A stretch of DNA of 64,000 bases from JASHPR01 sp963815375 (GTDB lineage: Bacteria; Actinomycetota; Actinomycetes; Streptosporangiales; Streptosporangiaceae). The notes under the pieces are model-generated. The model did no database searches. It had not been told where the DNA came from and saw nothing but the letters and a program-made list of their open reading frames with translations. Where the stretch lies: contig CAWFGX010000004.1 of assembly GCA_963815375.1 (NCBI GenBank), positions 248,001 to 312,000 on the forward strand, read 5' to 3'. Position 1 is the stretch's first letter; each line of letters opens with the position of its first letter. The translations under genes and the position numbers were made by a program. This document shows positions 27,948 to 37,766 of this stretch, piece after piece.

Positions 27948-28001
27948 GCGGCCCGGAGGCGCAAAGCAAACTCTGCGCCCTAAGGCGGCCCGGAGGCGCA
28001 A
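27948..28001. repeat. Two copies of a 17-bp direct repeat downstream of the LuxR gene
   Basis: GCGGCCCGGAGGCGCAA occurs at 27948-27964 and 27985-28001 (37-base period), the second copy 11 bases past the LuxR-type stop. The sequence before the first copy (GGGCCGCCTCCAAGCGGCCC) can fold back on itself, so the block may act as the terminator of the LuxR-type gene. Confidence 0.6.
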
Positions 28002-28012
28002 GGCTAATAAAG

Positions 28013-30484
28013 CTAATGCTGGCCGTGCTGCGTGGCCCAGGCTGCTACCTGGGCCCGCGAGCTGAATCCCAGCTTGGCGAGGATGTTGGCCACGTGGCGG
28101 GCTGCGGTCGCCGGGCTGATCACCAGCTCGTCGGCGATCCCGCGGTTGGACAGGCCGCGTGCGATCAGGTCAGCGATCTGAAGTTCCCGCGCGGTCAGCG
28201 GTCCCGTGGTGGCGGATCGCGGTGCCACCGCGTCGGCTGCGGGAACGCCGGGCTCGGGAGGAGCGCCGTAGCCCGCGGAAGTCGCGAGATGGAACGCCTC
28301 CACCGGGCTCATATCCTGGCCGGCCGCGTACAAGGAGGTGGTGACGTCGGAACCCAGCTTGCGGCGCGCGAGGCTGAGCAGGTCCTCGAGGGCGGCCCGG
28401 CCCGACCCAGGTTCATGGCCGATCGCGCGGCGCAGCGCCAGCGCCGCCCCGGCGAGATGCAGCGACCCGGCGAAGTCGCCGCTAGCGGCGGCTAGCGCTG
28501 CGAACGCCTCCAGGCCCCTGGCGATCGCCAGCCGCTGCCCGGTAGCGAGGCTGAGCCGGAGGCACTCGGTCATGCTGGAGCAGGCCAGGGCCAGGTCACC
28601 CTGGGCCAGGGCGACCGAGCCGATGCCAGCCAGTGACCGTGAGATATCGGGCCTGGCGTCTACCTCGCGGTAGACCGCCAGCGCGTCCCGGAAGTGGCGG
28701 AGCGCGGCAGTGTGATCACCGCGCGCCGCCGCCAGGCGGCCCAGGCCGTACCGGGTCTGCGCCGCGCCCCACCTGTTGTTCTCCCGAAGTACGTCCAGGG
28801 CGCTGTAGAAGACTCGCTGCGCCTCGTCGAGGATGCCCTGACGGGCGATGATCGTGGCTTTGGCGGCCAGCGACAGGCCCTCGTCCCATATGTCGGCATC
28901 GGCTCGTCCTGCCTGCGCTGCCTCTTCGGCGCGGGCCAGCGCCTCCGGAAGACGGCCGGCCCGCATGCTGACCAGCGCTAGAACCCGCAGCGGGCTCGCC
29001 AGGCCTGCGCTGCGCAGTTCCCGGAGGAGATCCACGGCGGCCTGGGCGTTGTCGCGCGCGGTCGTGTAGTCCTGCTGCTCGAAGGCCAGCTCTGCGCGAA
29101 CTCCCAGGGCCCGGGCGCGGACCGGCGGCGAGACGTCGCCGTCCAGTCTCAGGAAGCGGTCAACCCAGCCGACTCCCTCGGCGATGTCCCCGTGCACCAC
29201 CCAGGGGCTGCGCAGCGCGAAACTCAGCCGCAGGCCCTCCTCGGCGTCTCCCTGCTCGACGCAGAACGAGAGCGCGGTCCGGAGATTGTCGCGCTCGGCC
29301 CAGGCCTTGCGGTACAGGGAGACCCGCTCCGGCCACCCCGGGTCACCCCGCCCGAAGGCCCGGGCGACGATGGCCTCCACCAGACCCAACTGGTAGTCGC
29401 GATGCCGCTGGCGCATGACCAGTTCCTCGCCGGCGGCGGCCAGCCGGTCGGCGGCGTACTCCTTGATGGTGTCGAGCAGCCGGTACCGCGCGTCACCCTC
29501 TACCTCTGTGTCGAGCGTCACCAGCGACTTGTCGATGAGCGTCGACAGCAGGTCGAGTACCCGGCCAGCCGGGATCGCCTCGTCGGCGCAGACCTGCTCG
29601 GCCATCTCCAGGTTCCATCCGGAGAACACCGCGAGCCTGCGCAGCAGGACTTGCTCCGGCTCGGTCAGCAGTTCGTAGCTCCAGTCGACCGTGGCCCGCA
29701 GGGTCTGCTGCCGCACTGGGGCGGTGCGGTTCCCGGTGGCGAGCAGCTGGAACCGGTCGCCGACCCGCGCTGCGATCTGCTCGACCGACAGCGCGCCGAC
29801 GCGCGCGGCGGCCAGCTCGATCGCCAGCGGGATGCCGTCCAGGGTCCGGCACAGCCGTACAACTGCCGCTGTGTTGGTGGCATCCAGCACGAACCCCGGG
29901 CGCGCTGCGGCGGCCCGGTCGGCGAACAGCCGTATCGCCTCGTGCCGAGCCAGCTCCCCGGGGGCGATCTCGCCGGCGGGGCCGGGCAGCTCGAGCGGCG
30001 GCACGCGCCACACAGTCTCGCCAAGCACGCGCAGCGGCTCCCGGCTGGTCGCGATCACGCGGAGTCCGGGGCAGGCAGCCATGAGCTGCTGGACCAGGGC
30101 AGCGCAGGCGTCGACGACGTGCTCGCAGGTGTCGAGGATCAGCAGCAGCCGACGCGGCCGCAGTGCCTCGGCGAGGGTCTCGGCGAGCGGCCAGCCGGAT
30201 TCCTCCACGACCCCCAGCATCGCTGCGACCCGGGCCGGGACCAGGGACGGGTCGCGGGTGTCGCCGAGCTCGGCGAGCCAGGCTCCGTCCGGGAAACCGG
30301 GGACGACGTCGCAGGCAAGCCGCAGCGCGAGCCGGGTCTTGCCAATGCCACCAGGACCGCACAACGTCAGCGCGCGGACGTCACTAAGCAGCCTGCCTAG
30401 CTCCTCCAGGTCACGCTGGCGGCCGATGAAGCTGTTGGGCTCCGCGGGCAGGTTGCCATCGCTGATGACGGTCTGGGCGGTCAT
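28013..30484 (-). CDS. LuxR-family regulator with NTPase domain and TPR-like repeats
   Basis: 823-aa multidomain regulator. N-terminal AAA/NB-ARC-type NTPase with Walker A CGPGGIGKTRLA (about 43-54) and LLLILDTCEHV (Walker B). The middle (about 340-720) consists of TPR-like helical pairs. The C-terminal LuxR helix-turn-helix is LTARELQIADLIARGLSNRG through ATAARHVANILAKLGFSSRA (about 755-815). Such proteins couple ATP-dependent oligomerisation to an unknown signal and act as activators. Transcribed away from an upstream intergenic region of 133 bases; there is no obvious operon partner. Confidence 0.92.
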   Translation of the reverse strand: MTAQTVISDGNLPAEPNSFIGRQRDLEELGRLLSDVRALTLCGPGGIGKTRLALRLACDVVPGFPDGAWLAELGDTRDPSLVPARVAAMLGVVEESGWPLAETLAEALRPRRLLLILDTCEHVVDACAALVQQLMAACPGLRVIATSREPLRVLGETVWRVPPLELPGPAGEIAPGELARHEAIRLFADRAAAARPGFVLDATNTAAVVRLCRTLDGIPLAIELAAARVGALSVEQIAARVGDRFQLLATGNRTAPVRQQTLRATVDWSYELLTEPEQVLLRRLAVFSGWNLEMAEQVCADEAIPAGRVLDLLSTLIDKSLVTLDTEVEGDARYRLLDTIKEYAADRLAAAGEELVMRQRHRDYQLGLVEAIVARAFGRGDPGWPERVSLYRKAWAERDNLRTALSFCVEQGDAEEGLRLSFALRSPWVVHGDIAEGVGWVDRFLRLDGDVSPPVRARALGVRAELAFEQQDYTTARDNAQAAVDLLRELRSAGLASPLRVLALVSMRAGRLPEALARAEEAAQAGRADADIWDEGLSLAAKATIIARQGILDEAQRVFYSALDVLRENNRWGAAQTRYGLGRLAAARGDHTAALRHFRDALAVYREVDARPDISRSLAGIGSVALAQGDLALACSSMTECLRLSLATGQRLAIARGLEAFAALAAASGDFAGSLHLAGAALALRRAIGHEPGSGRAALEDLLSLARRKLGSDVTTSLYAAGQDMSPVEAFHLATSAGYGAPPEPGVPAADAVAPRSATTGPLTARELQIADLIARGLSNRGIADELVISPATAARHVANILAKLGFSSRAQVAAWATQHGQH

Positions 30485-30617
30485 AGTCCTTGTCGGAACG
30501 TCGTCTTGCTGCTCATCGCCAGTTTCTCACTTAGCCGGCGTTTCTGCCGCAAAGCGTGCGGTGGGCATTTCCGGCCAGGCCGCCGAAATTCCGTGCCACC
30601 GCCGTTAGTCGCTGCCG

Positions 30618-33600
30618 TCATTCAGTGGCGATCCTGACCGCCACAGGGTCGGTGTAGCGGGCCCGCCCGAAGTACATGACCTTCACCAGCGCCCACCAGT
30701 GCTGCCCCGGGCGCGCACCGGCCGGCGGCGTCACCCTGAACGCGAGCGTGACCTCGCAGCCGGCGTCCGCGGCGAAGGCCTGGGTCCACGGCCGCGCCCC
30801 TGGCCAGCTGCCGAATGGTGAGACCACTTGCGCCTCGCCACGGATCTGCGACGCGGTCGCGTTGCGCAGCGTCGCCGTGATCTCACCGTGCCCGCCCGGC
30901 CGCAGCAGCAGTTCACGGGTCGGCAGCTCCAGGTCCACTTCGGCAGCGAGCAGAGCCTGGTCGGCCTGGTACAGCGGGACGAGCTCGTCGAGCGGGAGGT
31001 CCAGGGCGGGCGGCGCGGGCTCGCCGACACTGACCAGCACCGCGTCCTCAAATACCTGCCCGTCATCCAGGGCTGTCCGCGCCGCGACGAAGCGGCGCCC
31101 GGCTGCCGTCCCCGGCTGGGCCGTGGCCGTCAGGTCCCACCTGGCGTGGCCGCGGGGACCCAGGTCGTACTCCAGCGGCCCAGCTGGGTCCAGCGCGAGG
31201 CCGCCGCCGTCCAGCCAGACGGTTCCCGAGGCAGGCGCCGGGCCGCAGGCCACGGTCAGCCGCAGAGCCGCCGCTGCGCCCGGGCCTGCCAGAGCTGTGC
31301 GCGCTGGCGAGAGGTGCACAGCGACCGGCAGGTTCCCGGCCGGGGCCGGGCCCTTGCCGTGCAGCCAGTACCGGGTGAACACCGGCTGCGCGGGCTCGCC
31401 GAGAGCGGGGGACTGGGCAGCCGGCGCGGGGGACTGGGCAGCTGGTTCCCCGGGAGTCAGCACCATCGTGACCGTGCCAGCGGGCGGCAGGCTGGCCATC
31501 GCGGCACCCGCCTCCACCGGCAGCAAAGGGCCACCGGGCTCCTCCGTCAGGCTGGCAGCGGATGCGGCGACGATGCCGGGCCACAGGCGCACCGACACAA
31601 GCGTGGCCGCTGCGCCGCCGGAGATGTCACGCAGCCGCACGGTTACCCCGTCGCCCGGGCTTGGCTGATCCGTCGGGTCAAGCGGGTTGCCGCGCGGCTT
31701 GAGCGCCGAGACCAGCGCGGTGGCAGGCTCGGCGGCAGCAAGGCTCCCAGTGGCTGGCAGCGGGCCGTCGTGCAGCCCCGTCACGCAGCCCAGCAGGTCG
31801 CGGTTGTAATCCTGGCCCGCGGCCGGGAACCGGGCACTGCGCCAGTCACCAGGCCCGGCAGCCAGCGCGTACTCGAAGGTGTGGCTCCAGTGCTGCCAGG
31901 CGAAGCTGCTGCCATCTGGCGTAGCGCGCCGGTCGCCGTCGATCCACACCCCGCACGGCCAGGCGCTGCATGACCGCATCAGCGAGATGCTCAGCGTCCC
32001 GTCGGCGGAGACCAGGCTGCTGGGCGTGCCGCGGTTCAGCAGCGCGACCGAGTGGCCTGCCAGGTCGGCGCGGTCTGCGGCTTCGCTCGCGTTGCTCACG
32101 GGGACGGCATCGATCTCGGCGTCGGCGAGGTCCGCGGCGAGCGCGGTGATCGCCTCGGGGAGATCGGCGCCGGTCACGATCAGGACCGGGAGGTCGCGGG
32201 GGCCGCGCAGGTCAGTGCCTGGCGCGAACGCCTCGCCGGCGGTACGGGTAGCCGGCACCCAGAGCCTGGCCGCGCCGGCTTCCGTCAGCAGGCGTTCCAG
32301 TGCCGCGGTGGCTTCCGGGCCGGCCGCAGCCAGGACGTCGGCGGTGAACGGGTTCTGCGCCGGGCCGCCGAGCGCGATCCGGACGTCAGGCAGGTTCGAG
32401 TCCACGTCGATCGCGCCGTACCGGGGCCCGCCAGGCCGCGAGCAGGTCGCCGTGACCCCTGCCCGTGCGAGGGCCACCATGAGCTCGCGGACTGGCTGCC
32501 TGGAAGCGTTCAGGATCTCGGGTGTGATGACCTCGGCTACGCCGATCGCGCGCATTCGCGGCCCGCCCTCGCCGCGCAAAGCGACCCGGGCCGTGGAGCC
32601 GACGCCGAACCACTCGTGCGCGGGGTTGTCGAGGGTGAACTCGTGCTCGGCGACGTCGGTGTCGGCCGAGCCAGGCGGGCGCCCGATGACGGCCAGGGCG
32701 GTCTGGTAAACCGGCAGCCCGCCGGGCACATGGGCCGGGAACCGCGCCCGCAGCAGCCGGTCCTGGCCTATTGAGCCGTCGACGTGGGTGCGGAACTCGA
32801 CCCGGCTCGCGCCATCCCACAGCAGCGTCTCCTGGGTGACCCGGAGATCGTCCATCTCGAACGTAGCCACGAGGCGGGAGCCGATGGGGGAGCGCTCCGC
32901 ACGGACCCGCGCGGACAGCGCGGCCGAGCCCCGGCCAGGACCTTTAGGTGACAGCAGCCACGGACCCTCGCCCCAGCGCGGGTGGCCGGGGTACTCCTCC
33001 TGGACCACCAGTTCGTTGCCGGGGCCCGCCAGCAGTTCGGTGCCGGAGCGCTTGTCCAGGATCCGGGTGATCGTGCCGCCCCGGGCCGGGTCGGCCTCGA
33101 CCAGGAACGCCTCGTTCTCGATGCGGGCGGGTTCGCCTTCTCCGGGCCCGTCCGGCTCCCAGCTGCCGTTCAGGAGGTTGGACCAGCCGGGCTGTGGCGT
33201 TACCAGGAAGGTCTGGCAGCCGAGGCCAGGGATCTCGCCGGCCCGGAAGGTCAGTGTCACGCTGTCCAGGGTGCCGTCGGGATGCCGGGTGGCGCCCTCG
33301 GCCAAGGCCGGCAGGATCGCCCCATCGGCGGCCTGCACCAGGGCCTGCCGGGCGCCGGCCTCAGGGAAGTCCACGGTGACCGTGACAAGGCCAGACCGCG
33401 GGAGCGAGAGCGTGTTGAACACCACGACCGTGCGCGGGGCGGGGACAGGCAGTCGGCCAGCACCGGGCGCCAGCGGCTGACCCGTGCTGGCCACAGTCGC
33501 GGTATTCACCAGCGCGGCGAGGTAAGCGGTCGCGTCGCGGCGGGCAGCGTCGCCGCGCTCCCAGGCCTCCTGCCAGCCTGCCAGCAGGTCCAGGTAGGTC

Positions 33601-35057
33601 TGGTCGCCCTCGGTGCCGGTGATCGCGTCGTGGTGGGCGCCGAACACCAGCTCACGCCACGCCTTGTCGAGCGAGGCCGCCGGGTATGGGGCCCCGGCCA
33701 GCCAGGCCAGCGTGGCCAGCCGCTCGCCGTCCTCAACGGCGTTCTCGGCAGCGCGCTGGGCCTGCTTGGTGTCGATGTACGACACGTCCTTGCCGGTGTA
33801 GACCGGGTTCATGTCCCTGGTCTGCGGCGTCATCCACACGTCGCGCTCCGCCGCGTCCTTGCGCACAGCGGCAAAGAACTCCGACGTCGTGGCGGTGACG
33901 AACCGCGGCCAGACGTAGCGGGCGTTCCAGTCCCGGTGTATCGCGGTTACCCAGCGGGACGGGATGACGTGGTCGGCACCGACCGGCAGCAGCACGTTGC
34001 GGGTGGCGGCCACCGGGGCGAGCTGGCGGAACTGCTCGAGGGCAGCCTGCTCGGCCGCTTCGAGGCTGCCCGCCTGGTGCGTCACCCAGCCTGCCCCGTA
34101 ATGGTTGGCCATGTAGCTGGTGAGCAGGCTGCCCCCGTCCGGGGACAGCCACTCGAACTCGGCGGGGAACTGCATCCGCGTGTTGTCGCCGACCGTGCGC
34201 TGGGGGCCCCACTGGTGGAACGGGCCGCGCGCCCAGCCCGACTCGGACAGGCCAGCGGCGGCCATCAGGCCCGGGTAGGCCGGGTCGTGCCCGAACGCGT
34301 CCAGCATCCAGGACACGGCCGGGTCGGCGCCGAGCACTTCCCGCTGGAAGGCAAGGCCGTAGACGGCGTTCCGGATCGTGGACTCGGCACTGGTCAGGTT
34401 GGTGTTCGGCTCGTTGTAGCTGCCGCCGACGATCTCGATCCGGCCCGACCTGATGAACGCAAGCAGGTCCTCGCGGTCCTCGGGATGCGCGTCGAAGTGC
34501 GGCTTGAGGTAGTCGATCTCGGCCAGCACGAACTTGTAGTCGGGGTCCCGCCTGGCCTCATCTAGATGCAGCCTGACCAGCTCGAAAGCGGTCCGGGCGT
34601 CTGGCACGCTGCCGTCGGGGTCGGGCAGGAAGATCCTGCTCTCGGTGAACTGCCCCTGGGTGCTCCACCACACCGGGTCGTAGTGGAAGTGGCTGACCAT
34701 CCACATCGTCCAGCCCGGCTCGGCGACGGTGATGGTGGCCGCCTGCTGCACCCTCGCCCCCGGGCCACCGTCTGCAGCGGGCTCGGCGATCACGGTCACC
34801 GGCAGCGGGGCCCCCGGGGAGTGCGGCGCCGCCACCTCGACGCCGACCTCCACGTCTCGCTGCTCGCCGGGCCCAGGGCTGACAGCGCTGGCCGGCTGCG
34901 GGGTCGTTACCACTGCACCTTCGACGCGGACGGTGAGCGGGGTGCCCGCGGTGTCGTTACCGGCTGCGTCAGCCGCGAGCGTGACCCGGACGATCGCGAG
35001 CGGCCGCGCCGCCGTTCCGCCATAAAGACCCGTGGAGGTTACGTCCGCGATGCGCAT
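30618..35057 (-). CDS. Glycoside hydrolase family 38 alpha-mannosidase, long form
   Basis: 1479-aa GH38 enzyme; retaining hydrolysis of alpha-mannosidic bonds. A beta-sandwich-like N-terminal region (1-115) precedes the catalytic domain: zinc ligands in VSHFHYDPVWW (His123, Asp128 region) and nucleophile Asp253 in WMLDAFGHDPAYP. C-terminal GH38 beta domains follow, with extra low-complexity and beta-rich segments to residue 1479, several hundred residues more than a common GH38. No signal peptide is visible, so it may be cytoplasmic or exported without classical signals. ATG at 35057 lies 19 bases after the lipoprotein stop on the same strand, so co-transcription is likely. Confidence 0.9.
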   Translation of the reverse strand: MRIADVTSTGLYGGTAARPLAIVRVTLAADAAGNDTAGTPLTVRVEGAVVTTPQPASAVSPGPGEQRDVEVGVEVAAPHSPGAPLPVTVIAEPAADGGPGARVQQAATITVAEPGWTMWMVSHFHYDPVWWSTQGQFTESRIFLPDPDGSVPDARTAFELVRLHLDEARRDPDYKFVLAEIDYLKPHFDAHPEDREDLLAFIRSGRIEIVGGSYNEPNTNLTSAESTIRNAVYGLAFQREVLGADPAVSWMLDAFGHDPAYPGLMAAAGLSESGWARGPFHQWGPQRTVGDNTRMQFPAEFEWLSPDGGSLLTSYMANHYGAGWVTHQAGSLEAAEQAALEQFRQLAPVAATRNVLLPVGADHVIPSRWVTAIHRDWNARYVWPRFVTATTSEFFAAVRKDAAERDVWMTPQTRDMNPVYTGKDVSYIDTKQAQRAAENAVEDGERLATLAWLAGAPYPAASLDKAWRELVFGAHHDAITGTEGDQTYLDLLAGWQEAWERGDAARRDATAYLAALVNTATVASTGQPLAPGAGRLPVPAPRTVVVFNTLSLPRSGLVTVTVDFPEAGARQALVQAADGAILPALAEGATRHPDGTLDSVTLTFRAGEIPGLGCQTFLVTPQPGWSNLLNGSWEPDGPGEGEPARIENEAFLVEADPARGGTITRILDKRSGTELLAGPGNELVVQEEYPGHPRWGEGPWLLSPKGPGRGSAALSARVRAERSPIGSRLVATFEMDDLRVTQETLLWDGASRVEFRTHVDGSIGQDRLLRARFPAHVPGGLPVYQTALAVIGRPPGSADTDVAEHEFTLDNPAHEWFGVGSTARVALRGEGGPRMRAIGVAEVITPEILNASRQPVRELMVALARAGVTATCSRPGGPRYGAIDVDSNLPDVRIALGGPAQNPFTADVLAAAGPEATAALERLLTEAGAARLWVPATRTAGEAFAPGTDLRGPRDLPVLIVTGADLPEAITALAADLADAEIDAVPVSNASEAADRADLAGHSVALLNRGTPSSLVSADGTLSISLMRSCSAWPCGVWIDGDRRATPDGSSFAWQHWSHTFEYALAAGPGDWRSARFPAAGQDYNRDLLGCVTGLHDGPLPATGSLAAAEPATALVSALKPRGNPLDPTDQPSPGDGVTVRLRDISGGAAATLVSVRLWPGIVAASAASLTEEPGGPLLPVEAGAAMASLPPAGTVTMVLTPGEPAAQSPAPAAQSPALGEPAQPVFTRYWLHGKGPAPAGNLPVAVHLSPARTALAGPGAAAALRLTVACGPAPASGTVWLDGGGLALDPAGPLEYDLGPRGHARWDLTATAQPGTAAGRRFVAARTALDDGQVFEDAVLVSVGEPAPPALDLPLDELVPLYQADQALLAAEVDLELPTRELLLRPGGHGEITATLRNATASQIRGEAQVVSPFGSWPGARPWTQAFAADAGCEVTLAFRVTPPAGARPGQHWWALVKVMYFGRARYTDPVAVRIATE

Positions 35058-35076
35058 ACCTCATCGTCGCACGGGA

Positions 35077-35757
35077 TCACTCGTACGCCTTCGTCACGCT
35101 TACCTGCGTCATCGCTGAGGCCGGCGCGCCGCTGGGCGCGTACGAGGCCGTCCATGTGGGTGCGGTCTCGTCTGGCTGGCCGTAGACGCCGCCGCCGGGG
35201 CACCCGTAGATCTCGTTCTTCCCGCCGAGCGTTCCGCCGGTGCCCGTAATCGTCTGGCACTGCTGGCCGTTGGCGAGCACGAGCAGCCACGGGATGATCG
35301 GTGATCCGGCTGCCGTGGCCGGGGCCGGAAGCTGTGCGGTCAGCTTGATGACGACCACGGAGTCGGGACTGGCCGGGTTTGGGCACGCGACTTCGGTGGC
35401 ACCCGAGGCCGAATCGGAGAAGCAGGGATCGTACAGGCTGTTGCCCACCGTGCACCGGTAAGCCCCGGCGGCGGTCGTGGCGGACGACGTCGAGAAGCAG
35501 GACCCGCTCTGGGTGGCGGCCGCGGAGATGCCACTGGCGAGCGTTCCCGGGCCGGCCCAGGGCGTATAGCTGATGACCTGGGTTCCTGTCGGCTGCGCGG
35601 GCGGGGAGGACGGCGAGGCCGTGCGCTCAGAGGGCGCAGCCGTTGCCGTCGGTGAGGATACGTGCGGCGCCGGGTGGCTGGACGTCGAGGCGCCGCCGCA
35701 GGCCGCCAGGCCCAGGGCGAGAACTGCGCCTCCGGCCAGCAGGCAAAGTCTGTTCAC
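35077..35757 (-). CDS. Secreted lipoprotein of unknown function
   Basis: 226 aa. Type II signal peptide (NRLCLLAGGAVLALG) with lipobox LAACGG, then a Ser/Thr/Pro/Ala-rich linker and a C-terminal domain with several Cys residues (for example GSCFSTSS, YRCTVGNSLYDPCFSD, GQQCQTI, IYGCPGG) that could form disulfides. I do not recognise the domain. GTG start at 35757 has a cgggag ribosome site about 7 bases upstream; the longer frame to 35946 would bury the signal peptide and is rejected. Upstream of, and probably in an operon with, the GH38 gene. Confidence 0.8.
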   Translation of the reverse strand: MNRLCLLAGGAVLALGLAACGGASTSSHPAPHVSSPTATAAPSERTASPSSPPAQPTGTQVISYTPWAGPGTLASGISAAATQSGSCFSTSSATTAAGAYRCTVGNSLYDPCFSDSASGATEVACPNPASPDSVVVIKLTAQLPAPATAAGSPIIPWLLVLANGQQCQTITGTGGTLGGKNEIYGCPGGGVYGQPDETAPTWTASYAPSGAPASAMTQVSVTKAYE

Positions 35758-35918
35758 TGTGTGCTCCCGCACGAGAGGTGATGTGGAGAGGGCTGCCCCC
35801 GGACAGCGACGACGAACCACACCGCCGCCAGGTTGCATTGTGGCCCGGCTCGGCGGCCGCGCCGGGCCTGACAGTGGACGAATTCCTGCCCAACGGCTGT
35901 AAGGCCTTGTCAGAAGAG

Positions 35919-35946
35919 ATGTTTCGAGCGTATCGTTTCGAAACAT
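35919..35946. promoter_or_regulatory. Operator-like inverted repeat over the ArsR-type start codon
   Basis: ATGTTTCGA (35919-35927) and its complement TCGAAACAT (35938-35946) are separated by 10 bases; the right arm extends to the 10-bp palindrome GTTTCGAAAC (35935-35944). It overlaps the ATG of the regulator gene, a position suited to autorepression. Confidence 0.65.
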
Positions 35947-36550
35947 GTCTTCCGAAGAAGAGCCGGAGCGTCCTCAGCTTCAGATAACCGACCCGAAGAC
36001 GATGCGGGCTCTGGCACACCCGCTGCGGGTCGCGCTGATCGAGGCCATCGGCATGGCCGAAGGCCAGACGCTGACAGCCACACAGGCCAGCGAGCTGCTC
36101 GGCGAGTCGCCGGCCAACTGCGCGTTCCACCTGCGCACGCTGGCGAAGTACGGGTTCGTCGAAGAGGCCGGTGGCGGGCGCGGCCGGGAGCGGCCGTGGC
36201 GGCGGCGTTACAGCACCTTCGGGTTCACCCCGCCCTGGAAGACCCAGGAGAGCAGGCTGGCCATCGAAGCAGTGGGGTCGGTGTGGCTCAACCGGTGGCT
36301 GGACCGGCTGCGGGACCGGCTGATGCGGATGGTGAACCACCCGGCAGAGTGGCAGGCCGCGGCGATCGCGTCCCAGTGGACCCTGTACCTGACCGCGCAG
36401 GAGGCCACGGACCTCGACCAGGCCCTGCGCGAGCCGCTCAAGGCCTTTCAGGACCGGCTGGACGACCCGTCGCAACGGCCGGCCGGCAGCCTGCCGTACG
36501 AGGTACTGCTGTTCGGCTACCCGCTCACCGACCCACCTGCGGAGGGCTGA
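35945..36550 (+). CDS. ArsR-like winged-helix transcriptional regulator
   Basis: 201 aa. N-terminal winged helix of the ArsR type: MRALAHPLRVALIEAIG, ATQASELLGESPANCAFHLR, TLAKYGFVEEAGG. The C-terminal helical region (about 95-200) is longer than in small metal sensors, and no metal-binding Cys cluster is visible, so a metal sensor is unlikely. It lies two bases before an MFS exporter gene, pointing to control of that exporter. An inverted repeat covers its start codon. Confidence 0.9.
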   Translation: MSSEEEPERPQLQITDPKTMRALAHPLRVALIEAIGMAEGQTLTATQASELLGESPANCAFHLRTLAKYGFVEEAGGGRGRERPWRRRYSTFGFTPPWKTQESRLAIEAVGSVWLNRWLDRLRDRLMRMVNHPAEWQAAAIASQWTLYLTAQEATDLDQALREPLKAFQDRLDDPSQRPAGSLPYEVLLFGYPLTDPPAEG

Positions 36551-36552
36551 CC

Positions 36553-37761
36553 ATGCACCGCCTGCTGCGCCACCGCGACGCCAGGATCTACCTCGGGGGC
36601 CAGAGCCTGTCGGTCGTCGGCGACAGCGCCCTGTGGCTGGCGATGGGGATCTGGGTGAAGATCCTCACCGGCAGCAACAGCGCTGCCGGGCTGACGTTCT
36701 TCGCGTTTGTGTGCGGATGCCTGACGGCGCCGGCGTCGGGGGCGTTTGCGGACCGGGTCCGGCGCCGGCCGCTGCTGATCGCCGTGAACCTCGGGGCGGC
36801 AGCGCTCGTGTGCCTGCTGCTGCTGGTAGCTGGCCGCGGCCAGGTCTGGCTGATCTACCTGGTCATGTTCTGCTATGGGGTCGCCAACACGCTGATCACG
36901 TCGGCGCAGACAGCGCTGCTCCCCGCTCTGGTCCCGGGCGACCTTCTGGGCGACGCCAACTCCGCGTTGCAGATGGCGTCGCAGGGGCTGCGCGTGGTCA
37001 CCCCGCTGCTCGGGGCCGGCCTGCTCGCGCTGGCTGGCCCGCGCCCGGTGATCGGGCTGGACGCGGGCACGTTCCTGGTCGCCGCTGGCACCGTGCTCGC
37101 GCTCCGGCTCCGCGAGCCGCGGCCAGCGGCCACGGAGGCTACTCGCTGGCGCGCCGAGGTCAGCGCCGGGATGCGGCACGTCCTGGTCACCGGGGCGCTG
37201 CGGCGGCCACTGATCGCGTGCCTGATCGCGGCAACGGTGTTCGGCTTCTTCGAGACCGTTCCGTTCGCAGTTGTCGCTTCTGGCCTGCACCGCAGCCCCG
37301 AGTTCCTGGGTGTGCTGACCAGCCTGCAGGGAGTCGGGGCACTGGCTGGCGGGGCCGTGGCCGGCCCGGTCATGCGGCGCACCAGCGAGAACATCCTGAT
37401 CGCCGGGGGCCTGGCGGCCTGCGCGATCTCCGCGCTGCTGCTGATCACCGCCGTGCTGCCGTTGGTGCTGGCAGCCAGCGCCGCGCTCGGGGTGTGCATC
37501 GTGTGGATCAACGTGGGCGCGGTCACGCTGATCCAGCGCCGCACGCCGGGCGCCCTGCTTGGACGGGTCGACGCGGCGATCAACCTCGCGATCACGGTGC
37601 CGCAGGCTGCGTCGATCGCGCTCGGCGCCGCCCTTATCGCAGTCGTGAACTATCGCCTTCTGCTGCTCGTCATGGCAGTAGTGGTCGCTGCGTCCGCCGG
37701 GTACCTGGCAGCGCGGCAGGAGCCGCGGGCCGCGCTTGACGGCGGTTTCGCCCGCACCTAG
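36553..37761 (+). CDS. MFS transporter (EntS-like exporter type)
   Basis: 402-aa, 12-helix MFS exporter. The motif A loop reads FADRVRRRPLLI. The ATG at 36553 follows the regulator stop by 2 bases with an upstream ggaggg site; the frame is open to 36196, but that stretch overlaps the regulator out of frame and is not used. It forms a two-gene repressor-exporter unit. It resembles the partial MFS protein at the window start in general type. Substrate unknown. Confidence 0.92.
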   Translation: MHRLLRHRDARIYLGGQSLSVVGDSALWLAMGIWVKILTGSNSAAGLTFFAFVCGCLTAPASGAFADRVRRRPLLIAVNLGAAALVCLLLLVAGRGQVWLIYLVMFCYGVANTLITSAQTALLPALVPGDLLGDANSALQMASQGLRVVTPLLGAGLLALAGPRPVIGLDAGTFLVAAGTVLALRLREPRPAATEATRWRAEVSAGMRHVLVTGALRRPLIACLIAATVFGFFETVPFAVVASGLHRSPEFLGVLTSLQGVGALAGGAVAGPVMRRTSENILIAGGLAACAISALLLITAVLPLVLAASAALGVCIVWINVGAVTLIQRRTPGALLGRVDAAINLAITVPQAASIALGAALIAVVNYRLLLLVMAVVVAASAGYLAARQEPRAALDGGFART

Positions 37762-37766
37762 GATAA

